NCBI RefSeq assembly: GCF_003732225.1
Contig: NZ_MOBJ01000005.1
Coordinates: forward strand, 186,001 to 250,000
Reading direction: 5' to 3'
Source: Pseudomonas brassicacearum
Lineage (GTDB): Bacteria; Pseudomonadota; Gammaproteobacteria; Pseudomonadales; Pseudomonadaceae
DNA length: 64,000 nucleotides
A model generated the notes under the pieces. The model had not been told where the DNA came from. It ran no database searches and was given only the letters and a program-made list of their open reading frames with translations. Position 1 is the first letter of the stretch. Every line of letters starts with the position of its first letter. A program made the translations under genes and the position numbers. This document shows positions 31,467-42,602 of the stretch, one piece after another.

Positions 31467-31991
31467 TCACAGGTACGCGGCGTTAGCCGCTTCAAGGTTG
31501 CCCTGGGCACGCAGGATCAGTTCACAGAACTCGCGAGCAGCTCCTTCGCCGCCACGGGCCTGAGTGACGCCGTGAGCGTGTTCGCGGACGAAGCTGGCGG
31601 CGTTGGCCACTGCCATGCCCAGGCCCACGCGGCGAATGACCGGCAAGTCCGGCAGGTCATCGCCCAGGTAGGCAACCTGCTCATAGCTTAGGCCCAGTTG
31701 CGCCAGAAGCTCGTCGAGTACCACCAGTTTGTCCTCGCGACCCTGATACAGGTGAGGAATACCGAGGTTTTTGGCCCGTCGCTCGACCACTGGGGTCTTG
31801 CGTCCGCTGATAATGGCAGTTGTCACGCCGGAGGCCATCAGCATCTTGATGCCCTGGCCGTCGAGGGTGTTGAACGTCTTGAATTCGCTGCCGTCCTCGA
31901 GGAAGTACAGGCGACCGTCAGTCAGCACGCCGTCGACGTCGAAAACCGCGAGTTTGATGTTTTTGCCGCGTTGCAGCAGGTCCGTGCTCAT
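31467..31991 (-). CDS. kdsC: 3-deoxy-D-manno-octulosonate 8-phosphate phosphatase
   Basis: KdsC removes phosphate from KDO-8-phosphate to give KDO for the LPS inner core. It is a compact 174-residue HAD phosphatase without a cap domain, with motif I DVDGVLTDG (two Asp), motif II around ISGRKT and motif III near LGDDLPD. It overlaps the kdsD stop by one base and precedes lptC, linking KDO synthesis with LPS export. Confidence 0.96.
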   Translation of the reverse strand: MSTDLLQRGKNIKLAVFDVDGVLTDGRLYFLEDGSEFKTFNTLDGQGIKMLMASGVTTAIISGRKTPVVERRAKNLGIPHLYQGREDKLVVLDELLAQLGLSYEQVAYLGDDLPDLPVIRRVGLGMAVANAASFVREHAHGVTQARGGEGAAREFCELILRAQGNLEAANAAYL

Positions 31992-32965
31992 TACATTACT
32001 CCCGCACGCAGCAAATCGTGCATGTTCAAGGCGCCCACCGGACGGTCCTCGCTATCGACCACGACCAGTGCGTTGATCTTGTGGTCTTCCATGATTTTCA
32101 GGGCCTCGGCGGCGAGCATCTCGGCACGCGCGGTCTTGCCATGAGGGGTCATGACGTCATCGATGGTGGCTTGATGGATGTCGATGGTCCGGTCCAGCGT
32201 GCGGCGCAGGTCGCCGTCCGTGAAAATGCCGGCGAGTTTACCGTCTGCTTCCAGTACTACGGTCATGCCCAGACCTTTGCGGGTCATTTCCATCAACGCG
32301 TCTTTGAGCAGCGTGCCGCGCACGACTTGCGGCAGCTCCTGGCCCGCGTGCATGACGTTTTCGACCTTCAGCAACAAGCGGCGACCCAGGGCACCGCCAG
32401 GGTGTGAAAACGCGAAATCTTCGGCGGTAAAGCCGCGGGCTTCCAGCAAGGCAACGGCCAGTGCGTCACCCATCACCAGCGCCGCCGTGGTGGAGGAGGT
32501 CGGCGCCAGATTCAACGGGCACGCCTCGTGTTCGACATGAACATTGAGGTTCACCTCGGCAGCCTTGGCCAATGGCGAATCAGGGTTGCCGGTCAGGCTG
32601 ATCAGTTTGATGCCCAGACGCTTGATCAGTGGCAGCAGCGTGACGATTTCGTTGGTGGAGCCGGAGTTCGACAGCGCGAGGATGATGTCGTCGCGGGTGA
32701 TCATGCCCATATCGCCGTGACTGGCTTCGGCCGGGTGCACGAAGAAAGCCGTGGTGCCGGTGCTGGCAAGGGTCGCTGCAATCTTGTTGCCGATGTGCCC
32801 GGACTTGCCCATGCCGACCACAACCACGCGGCCTTTGCTGGCCAGAATCATCTCGCAAGCGCGTACGAAATCCGCGTCGATATGGGCCAGCAAGCCTTCT
32901 ACGGCTTCAAGCTCGAGGCGGATGGTGCGTTGTGCAGATTGAATCAGGTCGCTGGATTGGCTCAT
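31991..32965 (-). CDS. kdsD: arabinose-5-phosphate isomerase
   Basis: KdsD interconverts ribulose-5-phosphate and arabinose-5-phosphate, the precursor of KDO. The 324-residue protein has an N-terminal SIS domain (about 35-170, GMGKSGHIGNKIA) and two CBS domains (about 205-324). ATG 32965 (MSQSSDLIQ) is the likely start; an in-frame codon 21 residues earlier gives an untypical extension. It heads the minus-strand LPS/rpoN run and is divergent from mlaF. Confidence 0.95.
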   Translation of the reverse strand: MSQSSDLIQSAQRTIRLELEAVEGLLAHIDADFVRACEMILASKGRVVVVGMGKSGHIGNKIAATLASTGTTAFFVHPAEASHGDMGMITRDDIILALSNSGSTNEIVTLLPLIKRLGIKLISLTGNPDSPLAKAAEVNLNVHVEHEACPLNLAPTSSTTAALVMGDALAVALLEARGFTAEDFAFSHPGGALGRRLLLKVENVMHAGQELPQVVRGTLLKDALMEMTRKGLGMTVVLEADGKLAGIFTDGDLRRTLDRTIDIHQATIDDVMTPHGKTARAEMLAAEALKIMEDHKINALVVVDSEDRPVGALNMHDLLRAGVM

Positions 32966-33122
32966 GTCAGAAATCGTATAGCCTGATGAAAAGGCGGCGA
33001 TTATAGCGGTAATGAGCAAATCCCTCACGTTAGTTCGTCGTGCTTTGTTCAGGCTGCTCCCCTAAACGATGAAACTTGCGGCTTTTTGCCTGTCTTGATG
33101 CTGAACACCGCAGGCTTCGGCC

Positions 33123-33152
33123 TTGGGCGCTTTGTACTAGCAGTGATATAGT
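33123..33152 (+). promoter_or_regulatory. candidate sigma-70 promoter of the mla operon
   Basis: TTGGGC (33123-33128) and TATAGT (33147-33152) are 18 bases apart, 90 bases before the mlaF ATG. TGATATAGT also gives a partial extended -10. The rest of the 276-base kdsD-mlaF gap shows no gene. Confidence 0.4.
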
Positions 33153-33241
33153 TCGTCGCCAGTTCGGCCTGCCCAGGATGTATGTGCTCTCGGCAGGGAG
33201 CGCGGCGTCCGAGTGAGAGGCTTGCATCGCAAGGAGTTTAG

Positions 33242-34051
33242 ATGAGTGCCGATAACGCCTACGCGGTCGAGCTGAAGGGAGTGTCCTTCAAGCGCGGCGC
33301 GCGCAGCATTTTCAATAACGTCGATATTCGCATTCCGCGCGGTAAGGTCACCGGTATCATGGGACCTTCCGGTTGCGGAAAAACCACACTGTTGCGCCTG
33401 ATGGGCGCGCAGTTGCGCCCTTCAAGTGGCGAAGTGTGGGTCAACGGGCAAAATTTGCCCACGCTGTCGCGCAGCGATCTGTTTGATGCGCGCAAGCATA
33501 TGGGCGTGCTGTTTCAGAGCGGTGCACTGTTCACGGACCTCGATGTTTTCGAAAACATCGCTTTTCCGCTGCGTGTTCACACTCAGCTTCCGGATGAAAT
33601 GATCCGTGACATCGTCTTGCTCAAGTTGCAGGCGGTAGGGTTGCGCGGTGCCATCGACCTGATGCCCGATGAGTTGTCCGGCGGCATGAAGCGTCGTGTC
33701 GCGCTGGCAAGGGCGATTGCCCTCGATCCGCAGATTCTGATGTACGACGAGCCTTTTGTCGGTCAGGACCCGATCGCCATGGGCGTTCTGGTGCGCTTGA
33801 TCCGTCTGCTCAACGACGCCTTGGGCATCACCAGCATCGTGGTGTCCCATGATCTGGCCGAAACCGCGAGCATTGCCGATTACCTGTATGTCGTAGGCGA
33901 TGGGCAGGTGTTGGGGCAGGGGACTCCCGATGAGCTGATGAACTCCGATAATCCGCGGATTCACCAATTCATGAAGGGTGATCCAGACGGGCCGGTACCG
34001 TTCCACTTTCCAGCGACGGATTACCGCGCAGATCTTCTGGGGAAGCGCTGA
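33242..34051 (+). CDS. mlaF: phospholipid transport ABC ATP-binding protein MlaF
   Basis: MlaF is the ATPase of the MlaFEDB inner-membrane complex that moves phospholipid between outer and inner membrane to keep outer-leaflet asymmetry. The 269-residue protein has Walker A GPSGCGKT (41-48), signature LSGGM (145-149) and Walker B with E170 (ILMYDE). AAGGAG at 33231-33236 precedes it. Its stop shares one base with the mlaE ATG. Confidence 0.97.
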   Translation: MSADNAYAVELKGVSFKRGARSIFNNVDIRIPRGKVTGIMGPSGCGKTTLLRLMGAQLRPSSGEVWVNGQNLPTLSRSDLFDARKHMGVLFQSGALFTDLDVFENIAFPLRVHTQLPDEMIRDIVLLKLQAVGLRGAIDLMPDELSGGMKRRVALARAIALDPQILMYDEPFVGQDPIAMGVLVRLIRLLNDALGITSIVVSHDLAETASIADYLYVVGDGQVLGQGTPDELMNSDNPRIHQFMKGDPDGPVPFHFPATDYRADLLGKR

Positions 34052-34848
34052 TGCGCAAGATTTCACTAATAGAGAGAGTTCGTCGATTCGGCCAGGCCGC
34101 CATCGACAGCGTCGCGGTGCTCGGTCGTTCATCGCTGTTCCTGTTTCACGCCTTGCTGGGACGTGGTGGCATCACTGGCGCATTTGGCTTGCTGGTCAAG
34201 CAACTGCATTCGGTCGGCGTAATGTCCCTGGTGATCATCGTGGTCTCCGGGATATTCATCGGGATGGTGCTGGCGCTGCAAGGCTTCAACATTTTGTCCA
34301 GTTATGGTTCGGAGCAGGCGGTCGGGCAGATGGTTGCGCTGACGCTGTTGCGTGAACTGGGGCCGGTGGTGACCGCGTTGCTGTTTGCCGGGCGTGCCGG
34401 TTCTGCGTTGACCGCTGAAATTGGCAACATGAAATCCACCGAGCAGTTGTCCAGTCTGGAAATGATTGGCGTCGACCCGCTCAAGTACATCATTGCCCCC
34501 CGTCTGTGGGCCGGCTTCATTTCCCTGCCGCTGCTGGCGATGATTTTCAGCGTGGTCGGGATCTGGGGCGGTTCCTGGGTGGCCGTCGACTGGCTGGGTG
34601 TGTATGAAGGTTCCTACTGGTCGAACATGCAAAACAGCGTGACGTTCGATGGAGACGTGTTCAATGGCATCATTAAAAGCATCGTCTTTGCCTTTGTCGT
34701 GACCTGGATCGCCGTATTCCAAGGCTATGACTGCGAGCCCACTTCAGAAGGGATCAGTCGTGCCACCACCAAGACCGTGGTGTATGCCTCATTGGCCATT
34801 CTCGGCCTGGACTTTATTTTGACTGCCTTGATGTTTGGAGATTTCTGA
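34051..34848 (+). CDS. mlaE: phospholipid transport permease MlaE
   Basis: MlaE is the membrane permease of MlaFEDB. The 265-residue protein has the MlaE/YrbE domain with about five membrane segments and the family sequences [10 protein letters not shown] and [21 protein letters not shown]. It overlaps both mlaF and mlaD by one base, so subunit synthesis is probably coupled. Confidence 0.96.
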   Translation: MRKISLIERVRRFGQAAIDSVAVLGRSSLFLFHALLGRGGITGAFGLLVKQLHSVGVMSLVIIVVSGIFIGMVLALQGFNILSSYGSEQAVGQMVALTLLRELGPVVTALLFAGRAGSALTAEIGNMKSTEQLSSLEMIGVDPLKYIIAPRLWAGFISLPLLAMIFSVVGIWGGSWVAVDWLGVYEGSYWSNMQNSVTFDGDVFNGIIKSIVFAFVVTWIAVFQGYDCEPTSEGISRATTKTVVYASLAILGLDFILTALMFGDF

Positions 34849-35315
34849 TGCAAAACCGCACCCTGGAAATCGGTGTCGGCCTTTTCTTGCTGGCTGGCAT
34901 CCTGGCTTTAGTGTTGCTTGCCCTGCGGGTCAGTGGTCTGTCCCCTGTTTCGAGCACCGACAGCTATAAACTTTATGCGTATTTCGACAACATCGCCGGT
35001 TTGACGGTCAGATCAAAAGTGACCATGGCCGGTGTGACTATCGGCAAGGTCACGGCTATCGATCTGGATCGCGACAGTTTCACCGGTCGGGTGACGCTGC
35101 AGCTGGAAAAACGGGTAGATAATCTGCCGACTGACTCCACTGCATCTATCCTCACGGCAGGCTTGTTGGGCGAGAAGTACATCGGTATCAGCGTGGGCGG
35201 GGAAGAGACCCTGCTCAAGGATGGTGGAACTATCCATGACACGCAGTCATCGCTGGTGCTCGAAGACCTGATCGGTAAATTCCTGCTCAATACCGTTAGC
35301 AAAGACGCTAAATAA
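34848..35315 (+). CDS. mlaD: phospholipid-binding MCE protein MlaD
   Basis: MlaD is anchored by one N-terminal membrane helix (about residues 7-27) and forms a hexameric periplasmic ring with a lipid channel. The single MCE domain covers about residues 39-118 (LYAYFDNIAGLTVRSKVTMA). The length of 155 residues is normal for the short proteobacterial form. Confidence 0.95.
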   Translation: MQNRTLEIGVGLFLLAGILALVLLALRVSGLSPVSSTDSYKLYAYFDNIAGLTVRSKVTMAGVTIGKVTAIDLDRDSFTGRVTLQLEKRVDNLPTDSTASILTAGLLGEKYIGISVGGEETLLKDGGTIHDTQSSLVLEDLIGKFLLNTVSKDAK

Positions 35316-35326
35316 GGAGTTTGTTC

Positions 35327-35986
35327 ATGATCTCTACCTTGCGACGTGGCCTTTTGGTACTACTTGCGGTCTTGCCATTCATGGGTAACGCCGTGGCTGC
35401 GCAGTCCGCGCACGATATCGTGCAGGACACCACCAATCGGTTGCTCGCCGATCTTTCGGCCAATAAAGCGAAGTACAAGCAGGATCCGAATGGCTTTTAC
35501 GACTCCTTGAACAACATCGTTGGGCCTGTGGTGGATGCCGAGGGTATTTCCAAGAGCATCATGACGGTCAAGTACTCGCGCAAAGCCACGCCTGAGCAAA
35601 TGAAAACCTTTGAAAATAACTTCAAAAGGGGCCTGTTCCAGTTCTATGGCAATGCCTTGCTCGAGTACAACAATCAAGGCATCACCGTCGATCCAGCCAA
35701 GGATGAGTCGGGAGACCGTACAAGCGTTGGCATGACGGTCAAAGGCAGCAATGGCGCGATCTATCCTGTGTCTTATACGCTGGAAAAGATCAATGGCGAG
35801 TGGAAGCTGCGTAACGTGATCATCAACGGCATCAACATCGGCAAGCTGTTCCGTGATCAGTTCAGCGATGCAATGCAGCGCAATGGCAATAACCTGGACG
35901 CGACCATCAATGGTTGGGCCGGTGAAGTCGCCAAAGCCAAGGAAAAGACCGAAGCTGAAACGACTCAGAAGAAGCCCGCCCAATGA
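35327..35986 (+). CDS. mlaC: periplasmic phospholipid carrier MlaC
   Basis: MlaC shuttles phospholipid through the periplasm between the outer-membrane MlaA-porin complex and MlaFEDB. The 219-residue protein has a signal peptide (probable cut after GNAVAA) and the Ttg2D/MlaC domain. AAGGAG at 35314-35319 supports ATG 35327 over the TTG two codons earlier. The mlaA partner gene is not in the window. Confidence 0.94.
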   Translation: MISTLRRGLLVLLAVLPFMGNAVAAQSAHDIVQDTTNRLLADLSANKAKYKQDPNGFYDSLNNIVGPVVDAEGISKSIMTVKYSRKATPEQMKTFENNFKRGLFQFYGNALLEYNNQGITVDPAKDESGDRTSVGMTVKGSNGAIYPVSYTLEKINGEWKLRNVIINGINIGKLFRDQFSDAMQRNGNNLDATINGWAGEVAKAKEKTEAETTQKKPAQ

Positions 35987-36288
35987 GTGAGTCGGCTGTC
36001 AGCATGGGCGAGGCCGGTGAGCTGATGCTCAGTGGCGTACTCGATTACCGCACCGGGCCGGATCTGCGCAAGCAGGGCCAGGCGTTGATCAAGTCGAGCA
36101 CCGCGCCAGCATTGGTGCTTGATTGCTCGGGTGTGCAAAAGTCCAGCAGCGTCGGTTTGTCGTTGTTGCTGTGTTTCATGCGTGACGCGCAAGCGGCGGG
36201 CAAGGCGCTGAGCATCCGTGCATTGCCTGAGGACATGCGTGAAATCGCTCAGGTCAGCGAGTTGACCGAGCTGTTGGCGCACCCATAA
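35983..36288 (+). CDS. mlaB: STAS-domain protein MlaB
   Basis: MlaB is the small cytoplasmic STAS protein that binds MlaF and is needed for assembly and activity of the transporter. The 101-residue protein has the STAS core LVLDCSGVQKSSSVGLSLLL. Its ATG overlaps the mlaC stop (ATGA). A terminator follows. Confidence 0.92.
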   Translation: MSESAVSMGEAGELMLSGVLDYRTGPDLRKQGQALIKSSTAPALVLDCSGVQKSSSVGLSLLLCFMRDAQAAGKALSIRALPEDMREIAQVSELTELLAHP

Positions 36289-36303
36289 CTACCATCTATA
36301 AAG

Positions 36304-36356
36304 AAGCCCCCCGTCAGAGTCCTGCTATGCGGGGTTCGCAGGCGCGGGGCTTTTTT
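36304..36356 (+). terminator. intrinsic terminator of the mla operon
   Basis: AAGCCCC (36304-36310) pairs with GGGGCTT (36346-36352), with an inner stem CCTGC/GCAGG, and runs into six T residues. It lies between mlaB and ibaG, so ibaG-murA probably needs read-through or its own promoter. Confidence 0.8.
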
Positions 36357-36402
36357 GTATGATGTCCGACCCGCGCGCACAGGGCGCCGATTGAGGTTGA
36401 GC

Positions 36403-37942
<1,540 letters not shown>

Positions 37943-37989
37943 TTTCTGCTGCATGGGCGCAGGGACGCGCCCGTTGGTTTTGTTCCAAG

Positions 37990-38010
37990 TCGAGCCTGTT
38001 TCAGGCTCGA
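37990..38010 (+). other. 9-bp hairpin between murA and hisG
   Basis: TCGAGCCTG (37990-37998) pairs perfectly with CAGGCTCGA (38002-38010) around TTT. It lacks a T-run, so it is more likely a processing or attenuation stem than a terminator. It lies in the 128-base murA-hisG gap. Confidence 0.55.
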
Positions 38011-38070
38011 TGTGTGTCCGGCGCCGTTTGCGACCGGGCATGAGTACCTTGATAAGGACTGACGTTTCCC

Positions 38071-38706
38071 ATGTTGACCATCGCACTGTCCAAGGGCCGC
38101 ATCCTTGACGACACCCTGCCGCTTCTGGCTGAAGCGGGCATCGTGCCGACCGAGAATCCGGACAAGAGCCGCAAGCTGATCATCCCCACGACCCAGGCCG
38201 ATGTGCGCTTGCTGATCGTGCGCGCCACCGATGTGCCGACCTACGTCGAGCACGGTGCCGCGGACCTGGGCGTCGCCGGTAAAGATGTGCTGATGGAATA
38301 CGGCGGCCAGGGCCTGTACGAGCCACTGGATTTGCAGATTGCCCAGTGCAAGCTGATGACCGCCGGTAAAATCGGTGCGGTCGAGCCCAAGGGCCGTCTG
38401 CGCATCGCCACCAAGTTCGTCAACGTTGCCAAGCGTTACTACGCCGAGCAGGGCCGTCAGGTCGACATCATCAAGCTTTATGGCTCGATGGAGCTGGCAC
38501 CGCTGATCGGTCTGGCGGACAAGATCATCGACGTGGTCGATACCGGTAACACGCTGCGGGCCAACGGCCTGGAGCCACAGGATTTCATTGCGGCCATCAG
38601 CTCCCGGCTGATCGTCAACAAAGCTTCGATGAAAATGCAGCACGCCCGTATCCAGGCGTTGATCGACACCCTGCGCAAGGCAGTGGAGTCTCGACACCGC
38701 GGCTGA
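38071..38706 (+). CDS. hisG: ATP phosphoribosyltransferase, short form
   Basis: HisG joins ATP and PRPP in the first step of histidine synthesis. At 211 residues it is the short HisG(S) form without the C-terminal regulatory domain, so it needs the HisZ subunit for activity and histidine feedback. hisZ is not in the window. The substrate motif [13 protein letters not shown] is intact. It is followed by hisD and hisC. Confidence 0.96.
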   Translation: MLTIALSKGRILDDTLPLLAEAGIVPTENPDKSRKLIIPTTQADVRLLIVRATDVPTYVEHGAADLGVAGKDVLMEYGGQGLYEPLDLQIAQCKLMTAGKIGAVEPKGRLRIATKFVNVAKRYYAEQGRQVDIIKLYGSMELAPLIGLADKIIDVVDTGNTLRANGLEPQDFIAAISSRLIVNKASMKMQHARIQALIDTLRKAVESRHRG

Positions 38707-38713
38707 TTCACCT

Positions 38714-38732
38714 GCGCGACGTTAAGTCGCGC
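38714..38732 (+). other. 7-bp hairpin between hisG and hisD
   Basis: GCGCGAC (38714-38720) pairs with GTCGCGC (38726-38732) around GTTAA, just after the hisG stop. No T-run follows. It may influence hisG versus hisDC mRNA stability. Confidence 0.45.
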
Positions 38733-38830
38733 CCGTCTATCCGCCTCATAGCCAGAATTCTCAGGTGCCCAAGCGGATCGATGGTAGCTTCGGGTACCTG
38801 AGTTTTCGCCAATTCTATGAGGCTCTCGCT

Positions 38831-40168
38831 ATGACCGCACCGACTGCAATTCGCCGACTCAACGCTGCTGACCCGGATTTCGCGCATCATCTGGATCATC
38901 TGCTGAGCTGGGAAAGTGTGTCTGACGACTCGGTCAATCAGCGAGTGCTGGACATCATCAAGGCTGTGCGCGAACGCGGCGACGCTGCGCTGGTTGAATT
39001 CACCCAGAAGTTTGACGGCCTGCAAGTGGCGTCGATGGCCGAGCTGATTCTGCCGCGCGAGCGTCTGGAACTGGCACTCACCCGGATCACCGTGCCTCAG
39101 CGCGAAGCCCTGGAAAAAGCCGCGACCCGGGTGCGCAGCTACCACGAAAAACAAAAGCAGGACTCCTGGAGCTACACCGAAGCCGACGGCACGGTGCTCG
39201 GCCAGAAGGTCACGCCGCTGGATCGCGCCGGTCTGTACGTACCGGGCGGCAAGGCTTCTTATCCTTCTTCGGTGTTGATGAACGCGATTCCGGCCAAGGT
39301 TGCCGGTGTGACCGAAGTGGTCATGGTGGTGCCGACGCCACGCGGTGAAGTCAACGAGCTTGTGCTCGCGGCAGCGTGCATCGCTGGCGTCGACCGGGTG
39401 TTCACCATTGGTGGCGCGCAAGCGGTTGCCGCACTGGCCTATGGCACCGAAAGCGTGCCGAAGGTCGACAAAGTCGTCGGCCCGGGCAACATCTATGTGG
39501 CGACTGCCAAGCGTCACGTGTTCGGCCAGGTCGGTATCGACATGATCGCCGGCCCATCGGAAATCCTCGTGGTGTGCGACGGCCAGACCGATCCGGACTG
39601 GATCGCCATGGACCTGTTCTCTCAAGCCGAGCACGACGAAGACGCCCAGGCGATTCTGGTCAGCCCCGACGCCGAGTTCCTCGACAAAGTGGCGGCGAGC
39701 ATTGCCAAACTGCTGCCGACCATGGAACGCGCCGAAATCATCGAAACCTCGATCAATGGCCGCGGTGCGTTGATCCAGGTGCGCGACATGCAGCAGGCCA
39801 TCGACGTGGCCAACCGCATTGCGCCGGAACACCTGGAACTGTCGGTGGCCGATCCGCAAGCCTGGCTGCCGCAGATCCGCCACGCCGGTGCGATCTTCAT
39901 GGGCCGCCACACCTCTGAAGCTTTGGGCGATTACTGCGCCGGTCCCAACCACGTGCTGCCGACTTCCGGCACCGCACGCTTCTCCTCGCCGCTGGGGGTA
40001 TATGACTTCCAGAAACGTTCGTCGATCATCTTCTGCTCCGAGCAGGGTGCCTCCGAACTGGGCAAGACCGCTTCCGTGCTGGCCCGTGGCGAGTCGTTGA
40101 CCGCTCACGCCCGCAGTGCCGAATACCGCATCGTTGACGAGCTCTCTATTGAAGGGCAGGGGAAATGA
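38831..40168 (+). CDS. hisD: histidinol dehydrogenase
   Basis: HisD is a zinc enzyme that oxidises histidinol to histidine in two NAD-dependent steps. The 445-residue protein shows the conserved [17 protein letters not shown] and the [19 protein letters not shown] region with the active-site His. I start at ATG 38831 (MTAPTAIRR); an in-frame start 22 codons earlier gives an untypical extension. It ends inside the hisC ribosome site. Confidence 0.96.
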   Translation: MTAPTAIRRLNAADPDFAHHLDHLLSWESVSDDSVNQRVLDIIKAVRERGDAALVEFTQKFDGLQVASMAELILPRERLELALTRITVPQREALEKAATRVRSYHEKQKQDSWSYTEADGTVLGQKVTPLDRAGLYVPGGKASYPSSVLMNAIPAKVAGVTEVVMVVPTPRGEVNELVLAAACIAGVDRVFTIGGAQAVAALAYGTESVPKVDKVVGPGNIYVATAKRHVFGQVGIDMIAGPSEILVVCDGQTDPDWIAMDLFSQAEHDEDAQAILVSPDAEFLDKVAASIAKLLPTMERAEIIETSINGRGALIQVRDMQQAIDVANRIAPEHLELSVADPQAWLPQIRHAGAIFMGRHTSEALGDYCAGPNHVLPTSGTARFSSPLGVYDFQKRSSIIFCSEQGASELGKTASVLARGESLTAHARSAEYRIVDELSIEGQGK

Positions 40169-40170
40169 AC

Positions 40171-41223
40171 ATGAGTAAATTCTGGAGTCCATTCGTCAAG
40201 GATCTGGTGCCGTACGTGCCGGGTGAGCAGCCGAAACTGGCGAAGCTGGTCAAGCTCAACACCAACGAAAACCCTTACGGTCCATCGCCCAAAGCACTGG
40301 CGGCGATGCAAACCGAACTGAACGACAACCTGCGTCTGTACCCGGACCCTAACAGCGACTTGCTCAAGCAGGCGGTGGCCAGGTATTACGGGGTGCAGGG
40401 CAATCAGGTGTTCCTCGGCAACGGTTCCGATGAAGTGCTGGCGCATGTTTTTCACGGTCTGTTCCAGCACGGTCAACCGCTGCTGTTCCCGGACATCAGC
40501 TACAGCTTTTATCCAGTGTATTGCGGCTTGTACGGCATTCCATTCGACGCGGTGCCGCTGGACGAGCAGTTCCAGATTCGCGTCTCGGACTACGCCAAGC
40601 CGAATGGCGGGATCATTTTCCCCAACCCGAACGCACCCACCGGTTGCCTGTTGGCGCTCGATGCCGTGGAACAAATCCTCAAGGCCAGCCCTGATTCGGT
40701 GGTGGTGGTCGACGAAGCCTATATCGACTTCGGCGGTGAAACGGCGATCAGCCTGGTCGACCGTTACCCGAACCTGCTGGTAACTCAGACCCTCTCCAAG
40801 TCGCGCTCGCTGGCCGGTTTGCGCGTGGGCCTGGCGGTGGGACATCCGGACCTGATCGAGGCGCTGGAGCGGATCAAGAACAGCTTCAACTCCTATCCAC
40901 TGGATCGCCTGGCAATCGTCGGTGCAGCGGCAGCGTTTGAAGATCGCGAGTACTTCGACAAGACCTGTCAGTTGGTAATCGACAGCCGTGAGCGCGTGGT
41001 CGAGCAATTGCAGGAGAAGGGTTTTGAAGTGCTGCCATCGGCGGCGAACTTTATCTTCGCTCGTCACCCGCAGCATGAAGCGGCAGGCCTGGCAGCGAAG
41101 TTGCGCGAGCAAGGCGTGATCGTCCGGCACTTCAAGCAGGAACGGATTGCCCAGTTCCTGCGCATCACCATCGGTACGCCAGAGCAGAATCAGGCGTTGA
41201 TCGACGGGCTCGGTGATCTCTAA
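40171..41223 (+). CDS. hisC: histidinol-phosphate aminotransferase
   Basis: HisC is a fold-type I PLP aminotransferase that converts imidazole-acetol phosphate to histidinol phosphate. The 350-residue protein has the PLP lysine K210 in [14 protein letters not shown] and the substrate stretch [11 protein letters not shown]. Two ATGs are possible. AGGGGA (40158-40163) is seven bases from ATG 40171 but only one from ATG 40165, which overlaps the hisD stop, so I use 40171. Confidence 0.94.
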   Translation: MSKFWSPFVKDLVPYVPGEQPKLAKLVKLNTNENPYGPSPKALAAMQTELNDNLRLYPDPNSDLLKQAVARYYGVQGNQVFLGNGSDEVLAHVFHGLFQHGQPLLFPDISYSFYPVYCGLYGIPFDAVPLDEQFQIRVSDYAKPNGGIIFPNPNAPTGCLLALDAVEQILKASPDSVVVVDEAYIDFGGETAISLVDRYPNLLVTQTLSKSRSLAGLRVGLAVGHPDLIEALERIKNSFNSYPLDRLAIVGAAAAFEDREYFDKTCQLVIDSRERVVEQLQEKGFEVLPSAANFIFARHPQHEAAGLAAKLREQGVIVRHFKQERIAQFLRITIGTPEQNQALIDGLGDL

Positions 41224-41238
41224 ACCGCTGTTGATTCT

Positions 41239-41327
41239 GTGGGCGCGAGCTTGCTCGCGATGAGGCCATAACATTCAACATCCTCGTTGACTGTTAAACC
41301 GCTATCGCGAGCAGGCTCGCTCCCACA
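41239..41327. repeat. REPIN (GTGGGAGC family)
   Basis: Arms at 41239-41261 (variant GTGGGCGCGAGCTTGCTCGC) and 41304-41327 (variant GAGCAGGCTCGC) are inverted around 42 bases. Each arm carries one base change from the family consensus. It lies between the convergent 3' ends of hisC and algW. Confidence 0.9.
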
Positions 41328-41345
41328 TTGATTTGTATTGCCCGC

Positions 41346-42500
41346 TTACTCTTCTTCTTTGACCGGTGCTGGTGGCGGGCGCAGACCGATTTCTGCGGTC
41401 AGCTTGAGTTCCTTGCCATTGCGCATGACCTGAACAGTGACTTTGTCGGTCGGCTTGATCCGCGCCACCTGGTTCATCGAGCGGCGACCATCGCCGGCCG
41501 GCTCGCCGTCAATGCTGAGGATCACATCGCCCAATTGCAGGCCGGCTTTTTGTGCCGGGCCGTCGCGGAAAACCCCCGCCACGACAATCCCCGGACGCCC
41601 TGACAGGCCGTACGATTCCGCCAGTTCCTGGCTTAACGGCTGCACTTCAATCCCGAGCCAGCCGCGAATCACCTGACCATGCTCGATGATCGACTTCATC
41701 ACCTCCATCGCCAGCTTGATCGGGATCGCGAAACCAATGCCTTGGGAACCGCCGGACTTGGAGAAAATCGCGGTGTTGATCCCGGTGAGGTTGCCGTTGG
41801 CATCCACCAGCGCACCGCCGGAGTTGCCCGGGTTGATTGCGGCGTCGGTCTGGATGAAGTCTTCGTAGTTGTTCAGACCCAGTTGATTACGCCCGGTGGC
41901 GCTGATGATGCCCATGGTCACGGTCTGACCGACACCAAACGGGTTGCCGATGGCCAGCGCGACATCGCCGACGCGAATGCTTTCCGAGCGGCCGACGGTG
42001 ATCGACGGCAGGTTCTTCAAATCGATTTTCAGCACTGCGAGGTCGGTTTCCGGGTCGCTGCCGATCACGCGGGCCAGGGTTTCACGACCATCCTTGAGCG
42101 CGACAACAATCTGGTCGGCGCCAGTGGTCACGTGGTTGTTGGTCAGCAAATAACCTTCCGGACTCATGATCACCCCGGAACCGAGGCTCGATTCCATGCG
42201 CTTCTGCTTGGGCGAGTTGTCGCCGAAGAATCGCCGGAATTGCGGGTCTTCAAATAGCGGATGGCTGGTTTTGTTGACCACTTTGGTGGTGTAGAGGTTG
42301 ACCACCGCCGGTGCGGCGATGAGCACGGCGTCGGCGTAAGACACCGGCCCCTGTTGGGTCTGAGTGGTTTGTGGGGCTTGTTGCAGGTTTACATCCAGGC
42401 TTGGCAGCCCGACCCATTGAGGGTAACGCTGGATGATCAGCAACGCGATAAGCACGCCGGCCAGCAGCGGCCAGCCAAAGAAACGCAGACCCTTGAGCAT
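41346..42500 (-). CDS. algW: periplasmic serine protease AlgW (DegS type)
   Basis: AlgW is the site-1 protease that senses misfolded envelope proteins through its PDZ domain and cuts the anti-sigma factor MucA, releasing AlgU. The 384-residue protein has an N-terminal membrane anchor (about 8-24), the trypsin-like domain with H123 (NNHVTTG), D153 (ETDLAVL) and S227 (NPGNSGGA), and one PDZ domain (about 275-370). A single PDZ domain and the anchor separate it from MucD/DegP. Confidence 0.95.
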   Translation of the reverse strand: MLKGLRFFGWPLLAGVLIALLIIQRYPQWVGLPSLDVNLQQAPQTTQTQQGPVSYADAVLIAAPAVVNLYTTKVVNKTSHPLFEDPQFRRFFGDNSPKQKRMESSLGSGVIMSPEGYLLTNNHVTTGADQIVVALKDGRETLARVIGSDPETDLAVLKIDLKNLPSITVGRSESIRVGDVALAIGNPFGVGQTVTMGIISATGRNQLGLNNYEDFIQTDAAINPGNSGGALVDANGNLTGINTAIFSKSGGSQGIGFAIPIKLAMEVMKSIIEHGQVIRGWLGIEVQPLSQELAESYGLSGRPGIVVAGVFRDGPAQKAGLQLGDVILSIDGEPAGDGRRSMNQVARIKPTDKVTVQVMRNGKELKLTAEIGLRPPPAPVKEEE

Positions 42501-42602
42501 TAAGCAAATCCTGGGAGGTTACGGAGAGCCGTCTACGGCCCATAATGTCGCGCATTATACGAGGCCGCGCGCGCCTCTGAACGGGATATTTAGGAGTCTT
42601 TT

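Noticed and set aside
38071..38706. hisG as truncated
   Set aside because: The 211-residue length is the normal short form that works with HisZ, not a broken long HisG.
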